Positions 40,801 through 52,800 of a stretch of 64,000 nucleotides of DNA are shown in pieces. The DNA lies in assembly GCF_901933205.1 (NCBI RefSeq), contig NC_044574.1, forward strand, positions 23,359,733-23,423,732. Reading direction: 5' to 3'. The position numbers were made by a program, and so were the translations under genes. This DNA comes from Camarhynchus parvulus. Lineage: Eukaryota > Chordata > Aves > Passeriformes > Thraupidae. The notes beneath the pieces are model-generated. The model made no database searches, was not told the origin of the DNA, and saw nothing but the letters and a program-made list of their open reading frames with translations. Numbering within the stretch: position 1 is the first letter of the stretch; each line of letters starts with the position of its first letter.

Positions 40801-43800
40801 ATTCCTGCTATAAGCCCTGTGGAGTGTAAATAACTGGCTTTGATATGACACACACACAAAAAGAAGATTCTACTACTTGCATTTTATCAGTTCATGCTTG
40901 GGGGAGAAAGCTATTTATGGTGCCTATCTGCTGGATAGCACAATATTTTTTTTGCATTATGTGTGATTATGTGGAAATAAAAGATTCATCTCTGTCTACG
41001 TGTAGGTATGCATGCAGTTACTCCCCTACAGACCGACGCATCCTGAAGTTAGCACACGTCTTTGTTTAAAGAACAACTACGGCAGGCAGTAGGAAGGGAA
41101 AACATTAAGAATCAGAGCCAGCATGAAGACAGATCTGTTTGCAAGCACTGGCCTGTGCCGCCTACTCTAGTTCAACTCATAGCATAAGACTCAGTAGTTT
41201 GGACTACAGAACAGGAGAAGACCAGTCTAAACAACACTGACTGCATCTCATAACCATAACACTGGTACACAACTGAGAGCCATCATGCTTAGGGAAGCCT
41301 GAAAAACACTGAAACCTCAAATTCCTTCTTTTGTACAAACAGGACAGACAATAAAAGAGAAAACCAAACAATCCTAGAGAAAGAAGAGGTGTTATCTAAG
41401 TATTTCTCTCTACTATTACTACATTAATTTTGAATTCAAATATAAAATCAATTAATTTTGAAAGCAATTATGTATTAGGATGAATGGTATCTATTACTGC
41501 AGTTACTCAGCTAAACATTAGAAAATTTGTCGAGGATTTCCCAACATTCATGCTTGTTCAAAACTACTGGTGCCAGCAAAATCCACACATCTGTGTATAA
41601 ACACAGCACTGATCTCAACTGTTTGTAACCAGAGAACATTTCCCTCTGTTTCTTAGCTTCTTTTTTCAGACATGGAAGGCCAGTACATCATGCTGAGAAT
41701 TTGCAGCTCCCTGAAACAAGGGACACACTTCATTTTGTTTACAGATACCGCCTCACAAATAGAGGGGGTGGAGAGGTGTTCGTAGAATTTCTTAGGCTGT
41801 AGTTTCACAGCTGTGTGAGTCAACCCAAATCTGCCAGATCTGTCCCTCCATTATGCCAGCACTTAAGAGCCTGATAAGTGACACTACTGAAAAATCCCAT
41901 TTTCTGCCCAGGTTACTTTTCAGATATATCTGCTTCTTGAACCAGCTTATTACATGGCTGTAAAAATGGCAGGTGAGGGTGAGATTACTTCAGCACAATC
42001 TCAGGGCGCAGTTTAATGACTGAGAAGTTGATTTAGTAAGGTTAAACTCAATGAACACAGTGTCCCAAATTCAGCTGTCACTGCAAGTAATAGTTCACCC
42101 CAGTATTATCACAGAGCTTCTGTGAAAGAAGAGGGGGTAGTAGGTGACTGCACCAGTCACGCTGATCCAAATGAAAACTTACCTGGAAAAACTGCTTTGG
42201 AATTGGATCAATTCTACAATCCAGCACCCTGCAAGCCACAGATATATCTGGATAGGCATGGGGAAAAATACGGCCCACAAGCAGCAAGAGTATTTAACTG
42301 GCTCAAAGCGCTGGCTTTGGTGTTTGTGCTTCAGGGCAATCCTCCACCTACTGGTGTAGCAACTCCACCATTTCCAAAATCAGTTTTCCCCTCTTTCCCT
42401 ACAGTCACTATGTGCCTCTATTTTTTACTTTTTCTCCTCTCACTCTTCACAAACTTGATTTGTTTCTATGACTTTAGGAGTGCTGGCGATTCAAATAAAG
42501 GAAAATTACTTTGAACCATGATTCTTCCTGAACAGCAGTGGCAGCAGCAGTGAAAATGAGCAACTGTTTTTTCAGTAGCAGCATCACACTAAAAGTACTC
42601 AAAAGTATTCATATACTACAGTGCCAGGATGACAAGCTTCTAGAACACAATTCTGGCAGACTATAAAGAGAACTAGCCTTTTAAAATTATTTATTTATTT
42701 TTAAGATAAACTAAATTGATTTAGACTGTGTTAGTATAGCCACCATACAGGTCAGCTCAGATCACTAAACTGACTTGCAGTACTCTACAAAACCAACCTG
42801 TCATTACTTATTCCTCCAAGTGTTACATTCGTGATGAAATTTTTTTCCCACAACTCTCTTTTTGAGCAGAATATTGATAAAGATGATGAAAAACTGTGGA
42901 AAAACTCTCAAATAATCTTCTAAAAACACCAATAACTAATATTGTCCTTATTTCTAAAATTTTGAAGTTAGTTTTAAAATTCATTTTCTGGGGATGCTGC
43001 ATGATGCCAGGCTTTTAACAAAGTGTTGAGAGACATCAATTCAGATTCTGTACAGAAACAAATGCGTGACAGCCCTCACACATACAGACTGGAGTCGGAG
43101 TAACTCTGAGGAGTCTCAAGACAGTGTGAATTAGGGCACAGCTCCACAGTACAAATTCTCAGGAGGCAGAGCCTGCGAGACAGAGTTCCTGAAGGCGTTT
43201 CTCAAACCGCTGCTAGATAAAAATCTAATGGTGAACTCCATCCTCACAGACATACACAGGTATCAGAAGCCAGTTTTAGCATCAAATATGGAGTGACACA
43301 CAGAGCTCCAATTCTAGGATGAGTATTCTTTAATCTACACAGCATATCTAATTCAGATGAGAATGCTCCAATTTGCAGAAGAACCTAAACTAAGAACAAT
43401 ATCTAAAAATGTCAAAGTGAAACAAAATTAAATGGCAGCTTTTTAATCTGTAATCTGACTGAAATGATTTAACCTTTAAAGGGAAACACAGGCTAGGACT
43501 GAAAGACTGTAACTTTGGAAAACATTACACACCACCCCCGCTTTCCCAGTTGAGATTTAGAAACACAGACACTAACTTGCTTTTCACTCCCATTTCAAAG
43601 TGATTTTTTTAATGGCTTATTAAGTTTTTTTCTGACCTACTTCCAGTTCTATTAATGTGTATATATTCTACAAAGAGATAGTTTTTGTGCTTGGTGAACC
43701 CTCCATTTCCTAAAGCAAAATTCTCATGGTTTTACAGCAGTCTAGACTACCAGTTTCAAAAGGAACAAAGCTGAAATCTTATTTCCAGATTTCCCAATTT

Positions 43801-46800
43801 CCCTTCAGCTACAGTTATGCCTACTTTCATATTCTACATACATTTTCTAAGAAAAAAAATGTTACTAACAGGTCACAAATGCAACTACTAGACCTTCATT
43901 TAGTGACTTCACATGAGCAAAAATAGTACTTCTTGCCACTGATATTCTACTGGTAATAGCAAAGGAGCTTTTGAGATGGATTAGAATTTTTCAGGAATAA
44001 TGACACGTGCCAACTACATTTATAAAGGACGATTGAATTAGGCATTTAAATAAACACGCATTTTCAAGGAAAAATGCTTGCCTTGCATTCTTCATTTGCC
44101 TTCTAGGTGAATGAATATTAACAGCACCTCATTGGTGAGAAAGAAACACCTGTTAAAACCCACACATTTAAAACCACTTTTTCCACCTCTCACAGATCAC
44201 TGAGTTGTTTTCAACTCAAAGTACTGAGTTTACCTACTTTCTTTTTATTACTGCAACAGCTTAAGAATTAAAACTTCCTTTCACGTACCCCACAATACAT
44301 TCTGCCATTGTGCAAACAAAGCAGCAAAACTTCTGAATTATTTCTCTTCACTACTTCATGTGAACAAAGTTTCTAAAATAAAAAAATTTTTCCTTTATGA
44401 CTGACAGGAATAAGGCCCAGAGAAAAGCACTGCAGTCAGAGTTAAGTGAGTATCAGGTTTTACTCTCTTAAATCACAAGAAAAGAACAATTTTTATATTC
44501 TGCAGAATTTACTTTCAAATAATTCCCTACTAAATTATGAATAGTTTGATTAAATTTCAGTAATGAGTTTATTACAGAGAATCATTACTGCATTTGGATA
44601 ATTAAGTACATGCATATATTTTCCAATGGTACCAGAACAAAAGCACAGTTAAAACACAAAATTATATTAAAATAACAGGATTTACTATACTTTGACTACC
44701 CTATGGATCAAAAGACAGAGTAAAAATTTTAAGGTGAAATATGCAACCACATCCTTCCTTACACTGAACTTGTAACAGAAGTCAGCTTATTTTTTTTCAA
44801 GGAACAACTTATTAAAACCAATTTCTTTTCATATCCACATCACTATTGGCATAATTTGTAACACTCTTTATATTAAGTACTTCTGAAGTGTAACTACAGT
44901 TTCAATGGACACATTCTTCTTCAGCACTTGTACCACAACCCTGATTCTAAGTAGCCAGAAAAACCCAAAAAAGATAATTACATAAAAAACCACTATACAA
45001 AGCATCAATTAAAGAACTTACTGTTTGTCTTTTTCGATTTTAAACTACCTCTGAGTGGTTTGGGTTCTGTTGGGTTTTTAGATTAGCTTTTTTTATTATT
45101 ACTTTACCCTTTCAGTAATACCATAATTGTATAAGCAATTTTCACCAAGGTGATCATGGAATACAAGTCTCAGATTCAGCTGTTAAAAACAACCACTTTA
45201 AAGTTTAAAAAGCAGTAATACTTTTGAATACCATGAACCACCCACTACCAGTTTGTGGGCTAAGAGAGTATTAAAAAGTTTTCGTGCTTTATTTTCCTCG
45301 TTTATCTCCTGTACTGCTGCTATTTGAAACTGATTTTATCACAGGTACCAAAATTGCCACTGGCTGGTTTCCAACAGATCTCTTCCCCACCACTCTCCTC
45401 TCAGAGAGCTGCTGCATCCCTTGCCTTGCTCGCATCCTCCTACATTACCTGCCCACTTTCCTTTGGGTGCCCTGTCCAGAAAGCTGGAGAGGGGGCAGCA
45501 GATCCCCTAAAACATTTGAAACACCCATGAAATAATTAGTTGAATTTATTCCAGCTAGCACATGGGCTGCTGCCTTTTGAAATGTTTAACAGTGCTGGTC
45601 CATGTTCCTTTGTGTAAACAGAATTTGGATGTCTCTATTCTGTTCAGCAGCAATTAGACAAGTGTTCCATCTCTGAAACCTCTGTCCAACTGCCAGCAAT
45701 TTTTGAACTAATGTAACTTCAGGGAAGATCAGTAACAAAGAAATTAGACTTATTTCATTAGAAAAGCGAGGTAAAAACACTTTCCCAGGCAAAGTTCTAC
45801 CACATATACAAAGTAAACTGAGACTCTCAAATGTTTTCCTCCAGTTTTTGAGAGATTGATTTTTGGGTACTTAAAACAACAGTAATAAGATTTCCATAGT
45901 AAGCACAAGTTTAGAGCTGGTCTTTCGATGGGCTTTCACACTAGATGCACAGATTGAAAACAGTTTTAAGATCAGTAAGTTACATAATATTTTAAAAATA
46001 TTGTAAAACTGCAGATGTTAAGCTATTTCCTCATGGTCAATCAGGCTATTTCCACAGAGAGCCATAAGAAAGAGAGAGACAACAACTGCAGAGGAAGGGG
46101 AATTCTTTAATGACTGCAAGCAAATTCTAATACTACTAACTACTAATCTAGCTACTTTATTTTTAAGCATGTGCATTTTTCAGGTGTTGTAGACACCAGA
46201 GAATAGTGTGTGAGAAAACTCCAGAAATATAAGACTTCTCCAAAATCCTTTTAAAAAAATGTTCTTCCTCCTTCTCTTTCATCTTCAATATCGGTTCAAA
46301 TATTTTTGGTAAATAGAAAAGACATGTGTCTAATGCTTATCAATGTATTTTGCCAGTACAACCTTTTCTCTTTTTCAATAGTTTGGAAAATTTTGATAAA
46401 TTTCATGGAGAGAGATGTCATAATTTCTAGCATTAGAAACTGAAGACATGAGGCCTAAAATGCTAATGACTCCCAAACTGTATTCCAGCCAAACATGACA
46501 GGTTGTACTCATGGAAGACAATAGAGTACCATTAAGATTAGGTAATATAACTGAACAACTACAAAGAAACAGGAACTTACTTGAGAGTAAGACATTAAAA
46601 AGGCTGATCAGCCTTCACAGTAAATTTGAAAGGACTTTTCCCCTGCTACAAAATTGATCCTAACACTGAAGCTCTGACACCTCCAATCAGCTAAGTATGT
46701 ACCTTCTGTCTCGCACAAGTAAAATGTATGTTTAGAATATCCCCATGCTATCCAGGTACCAGAAAGTTTTCCATCTTCATTCCTGAGCAGACTCTACATT

Positions 46801-49800
46801 GTGCCAATTTTATCTTTGTTTCTCCTTAGCAGTATTTCATCATGCTTAAGAGATCTTTACAATAGCCAGATTCTGATGTCAGCACAGCAGCGGGAATACG
46901 GTTCATTAGTTTACTGCAGCTGCAAAGCCAGCAAAACACACATTGCTTTGAGTAACACCAACAATAAGCATGTGCTTTAGATTTCTAGGTAACAATGGTG
47001 ATTAACAAGATATTGCAGTCTGGGAAAAAACCCTCAGATACGAACAATGATTAACATAGACTGGGGACTATGGAAAAGTTTGGTTTCTTTAACTACCAAA
47101 ATGGCTAAATGGTTGTAGTATATACTGTGAACCAAAGACCTGCTAATTATTTTGTCTGTTGTTTTTCTTTATCATATCAGAATGTGCACATTGACATTAA
47201 GCAGACAAAATAGTATGAACTGATTCAAGTAGAAAAGGTAAAAAAGCAACCACATATATATATATGCCTGATTTCCCTTTCTATCAATCATCTCCATATT
47301 ACTGTCTGCAAGCCCAGGGACAGTTTTTCTTTCACTTCCTATCACTGGTAAGAGAATAACACTTCCTTTATGAGTCTTTGACCACAGCTAAAGCTCCTGC
47401 TGTTTTGCAAACTTAGGCAAACAAAGTCTTCAAAGTCCTCAAGTCTCCCACGTTGTACCATAAAAATACATACTGACTTGCATATCCACCTGAAGTGATT
47501 TCTATGACTAAATCATGTCACTTACATTGAAGACAACATCAGTAGAGCTCTGGTCTGCCACAGGCTTCCAGTATGCCCCTAAGTAATATTTAGCATTCAA
47601 CAGCTTGTTTCAATTTTAGAAAAGGGGGACAAACTTAGAAGTTTGTAATTTATTATTATCACAACAACCCTTAATCTCTTTTCCAAGGTAAATAATCCTG
47701 TACTTCTCAAACTTCTAGTCAGTCTTTGTAATACTAATGTTAATATATTACTTGGTAAGCGATATACACACACACACATACAAAAGGAAATACTACAATC
47801 AAAATCGTGAAGCCATTACGTGGTTCCACTCACATTAAAAAACTTGTTCTGGAGTTACTCAAGGTTATTTAGTAGACAAGTATTGGTCAAAGACCACCTT
47901 TCTTATTTATCATAGATGGAATATTGTAACTGAAGGAGAATACTTGAAGAAAATGAATATTCCATACTGTATTTTCAAATGGTAAAGTCTGAAGATTCGC
48001 ATGCCAGCCTCCCACCTATTACAAAGTTTCTATATAATGCCTGTAAAACAGCCTGTAACAGTTTTCACAGAAAACAGTAGTCATTTTCTGGGCTTTTTAG
48101 GAGAGATAAGACCTGATTTACAGAAGCCCTGGGCACTCAGAAATGCAGCTGAAATCAAAGGAACTTTCAGTCTGAACATATAAAGTGCCACAGAATGCAC
48201 TTCACTTCAGAAGTCACAATTTAGAAATACCAAATCAGATATATGAAGACAGCTTGTCTTTCTGATATTAGGGTTTGTTTTCTTCCTTTTCAGGAACTCT
48301 TCAGTTCCGCATCTTTTAACTGTGATTAACATCATGCCTCACAAACCTCAAGCATTAGCAAAAGAATAAGACTTTTAAAAATCTTTGAAGTTTATAATAG
48401 AATAAGTAAGGGCATAAAGACTTCTGAACTAGTCTGTCCATTTCAATGGTCAGACATCAGAAGTTACCATTTCTAATTCAGCAACATTTTTGGGTTCCCC
48501 CCCACTTTCAAATGGGGGCTTTTTTCCTTTTCACAATACATTTATCTTAGCGTTGCTGGGAAACCATTAGAATAATATTGCACACGTGAAATTGCCATTA
48601 ATTACTGACGCACTTATAACAAAAGAAAATTATCAGATACAAAAACAAAGGGTGTCATCATCAATCAGTTTGAAATTCAGTAACATCTGGGTGAACTTGC
48701 TAAGCCCACATGGCCTGTTCCTCTAAGGACTGACAAAACTGGGACATTTACAAAGCAATTGGTTAATATTCCATTTGGAAAAAAAAAAAAAACAGAACAC
48801 AATTTCTTCTCTGACTAGTGGCCTGTCCTAGTTAATGAAAAACTTGATTGTTACAAGACTCAAACTAATTAAAAAGATTAAACTATGAGCAAAACCAAAT
48901 TAAAAATTTGGCTTTAGGCTTATGTGGCTAGCAATAGCTCAAGAACACTGCAACTGCAGTCTGCAGTTAAATACAATTAATGAAAGCTTAAAATTATTAG
49001 AATAATTAACTGTGGATCATTTCTGTAACCTGGCTGTATGACCTCCACAAAATTACTTATAATTCCTAAATATAAGCATGTAAATACATGCAAGTCACCC
49101 ATGACATCCAAGACTTGCCAGCAAAGAGCATTTATTAGTTAATATACTATCCAACCCACTTACTATGTATATACCTTTTCCTCTCAAACATACCAAATTC
49201 TTGTGGGTGACACAACAGATTTTCTTCTATCAGATGACATTTTAATTTGTATTTTTTAGTATTGTTTAATATAACTACCTAGGTAAAATCTAGGTCAGAT
49301 CAAAGGCCCATCTAACTATGCCACCTTAGAGAGCAGCCATTAACTTACGCAGAAATATCGGGTTCAGTTAAAATAAACTTTTTTTTCCTCTCCTGTAACT
49401 ACAGCCTATTCCAAAACATTCAAGCAGCATCAAGCAACCTTTCTCAATTTTAACATGATGTAACAGATGCCTAAAACTACCTGGGCACGACATGACAAAT
49501 TGTTAGCATTACCCATTTCTAGTGGTATGGAAACACAACAGGCCAAACAACAAAGGGGCCAATACATGATAACCAGAGGAACACACAGAAAGACAATGGA
49601 AAGAAGGAGAGGGAGGGTGTTTGTTTTGTTCTTGCACAAATATATACAATCACTAAGAAATGCCAAGGGACAAGATAGGGAAGACTTCAAGGCATATCTG
49701 GAGTGCTAACTTCTCCAGATGATCACAAGCTAGGCCTTGGGGTGGGCATGGCAGGGAAGAATTAGAGAGAGGATGAAAGGCTGCGGGGGGCGTTGAAATC

Positions 49801-52800
49801 AAATGCAACTTTCACAGCAAATGCCTTCCTAACTGTCACCACGGAAAAAAGAACAAGACTATTGGACTGACTGAAAAACAAAATGACAATCATTCCCCCA
49901 AAAAATCCAAACCCCCACAAAACAAAAACCAGAATCCAGCCTTGAAAAAGAACTGTATCTCCCTCACTAAATTCTAACCTATAAAACTTAATTTCACAGA
50001 AACATATTTAAATGCTGCATCCCTATCTCAAAAGAGAACATTTGCTAACAAAATATTCAGATTGACTCTGAGGCTCCTTTGACACTGTAAGGCAGGACTG
50101 CCACAAAAAGAAGTTGGTTTTGCCCTGTGCCAGCCCAAGTATTTGTGAGTTTTCCTGATAAATTACATGAGAAAAGGGTGCAGGTTAAAATTAATTTAGT
50201 TGGAGAGGGGTGGGTGTTCTGTTGTGAGCTGGTTTGAGTTTTTTGCCCTGCTAAGTTTTAACCCAGTCAACCCTTCTATTTTGGTGTGCAGCAAAACAAA
50301 ATGCTTATAAAGAAGGTACAGAACAGAGGCTGGGACAAGCATGTGAGAGCATCACATATTTTGGTGGCAGTTCTGGCTTTGCCTACAAGGGCTGTTTATG
50401 TCAGTCACTAAGAAAATCAGTCTCTATGCATTTTGGATTGATGGGGCTATTTGTAATGTATCTGACAATTAAGTACACTACTATTAATCTTACTCATAAT
50501 GACTAAAAAGTTTTATATCAATGACATTTTATCATTCTCTTGTGATCAAAGTTATATTTGAGATTTAATAGTTTACTGACAACAATATACAATTCTGCAG
50601 TTTAACACGGCAGTAAAATACAGTCAATTTTGAAAAAAATTCAATGGTCATAAAGAAGCTTTGCAGCAAAGCAGAGGCCAAGATTCTAAAACTTCTTTCA
50701 ATCCTCAACTATCTCATGGAAAGAAATATAATATGGCTAACAAAATTGCTCTCAAGTTTTATTTAGGTTCTGGTTTGATCTTGGAACTGAAGGAGGGCTT
50801 CTTGGGTGCCTTACAATTGTTTGCTTTCCCCTTCTATCACTTGGTTATGTCAAAGGGGGATATATGTCAATATCCCCCTTTATAAGCCTCACCCAAATTG
50901 TCAAGCATCTGACTTGCAGCTCTAAAATCAATCCCTATATAACTTGAACATCTGCCCTGTAAAGAGAAACACTGACCTAAAAAAAAGATTTTGTAGTCAA
51001 AAGTACAGTAAACCTCAGCACTCTGCTATGTGCTAGCTGCCTACTTGGTTAAACTTACTTGGATCTATTGAATGGACACTTGACCCCAGCCACAGCACAC
51101 CAGTTGAAATCACTTCCTCAACAGCTGAAACTATACATCACATACTGTCCCACTCTAAGAATGCACCAAACCATCAATGTAATCTAACGCTCCAGAAACT
51201 ACCTTTGACTCCATTAAGCACCTGAACTTGTGTTTCATTTGCCATACATATGCAATCCTGAGGCATTTCCTTTCTATATCCCTCAAAAGATGCATGTTCA
51301 TTTAAAAATTCTCAGTATTTTCATTTTCAGGACAATAATAATGTTATCATACAGACATATCAAAACACTTTGAAAGTATCTGGCCTACATTTTATTACCC
51401 ACAACCCCAAGCAGAAGGGGGGAATGGATATAAAAACATTCTTTTTAAAAGTCCTTGGCACAAAAGCTGCTGCTCAGGCACTCTGGGACAGGTGCCCAGA
51501 ACGTCTCAAGTTCCAATAATAAGAAAAGCTTTCATTAGAAGAAGAGGTCTGGACACAAAAATACAGATACAATACCAGAAAACTTGCTAATAAGGACACA
51601 AATTTGTAACCAGTTAAGTTGACCATGACTTCAACAAGCTAAAAGAACAAAAATTTGCAGGAACTGATCCACATCCTGGCGGCCAAAACTCTTGAGTTGC
51701 ACATTTTCTGTAAGAAACACCTTCTGTAAGAGCATCTTTGGCTGACGCATGGCCAAGGAGACAAAAACCCTACAGTTTCAAGAACTGATTCATGCCTGAG
51801 TTGGTACATTCTGTGAAACCTGGCTTTTATCATTAAGTCACATTTAAAGTTCTGGAAAGTTATCTTTTGAAGAAAACTTGAAGAAATTTAACAAAACTTT
51901 TTCAAGCATTTCTATCCCAAGCACAGCATCATCATAATATTGCACATACCAAAATTAATTTGCTTTTGTTAATTAAGTTGTATAAAGAAGCTCAGACTTC
52001 ATAAAGAACATACATATTATACAAAAGCATAAAGAAAAATATACTTGTTGGTTTAGTCCTAGAATGTACAGTACTTCCCATTTTCTTGATGCTTCAGTAA
52101 AGCCCATACCTGACAAAAAAAATTCCTCTAACTCAGATTAAACAGTACCAATACAGTAAGAAAAATCTTTCTCTGTCATTTCAGACAGACAAAGAATGTC
52201 TGTAGGTGCAGTAGCAAAGTATTTGTTTCCATTTGAAATTACTCATAATTTTTTTGGCTGTCTGAATTCTGTAACAATAATTTATTAAAAAACAACAGAA
52301 AAAAAGTCTGCTCTTAGCCTGGAAATTATGTCTAATACACACACACACACGAATTCAGTAAAACACGTATACATGATTCTGAAGTTCGTTATATGTAGGA
52401 ATGACACAGTTCACCATTCCAAGTCCACCAAGTGGGACAAAATAAAATACCTGTTTCAAGGATCAGCTCAAAACTGCATTCCTCTACAATCCACAGACTT
52501 TAATCTAAGTATCTGTCTGAACAGTCACAACTCTAGTATCCTCTCCTGTAACTGGCAATATTCCACTGCAGTTCTGAAAATACTAGGCCAAACAAACAAC
52601 AAGGCTCATTTTCTAAAAAAAAAAACACCGATAGGTGCCTTGCTGCTTAAAAAACAAAGCACAAAGCCTATGTTCTCACATTTATAGCTAAGAAAACTTT
52701 TCAATGTACTAACTGACCAGCCCAGACCATGATTTCTATTTTTCAGTCTTTGTGGAGTCACTGCTGTCATAGGAAATAGATCATCAGATGATAGAGTATT

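Noticed and set aside
42122..42514. 130-codon plus-strand frame
   Set aside because: Single open frame in intron 1 with no family resemblance, no splice-site support and a hydrophobic low-complexity end; expected by chance in 64 kb.
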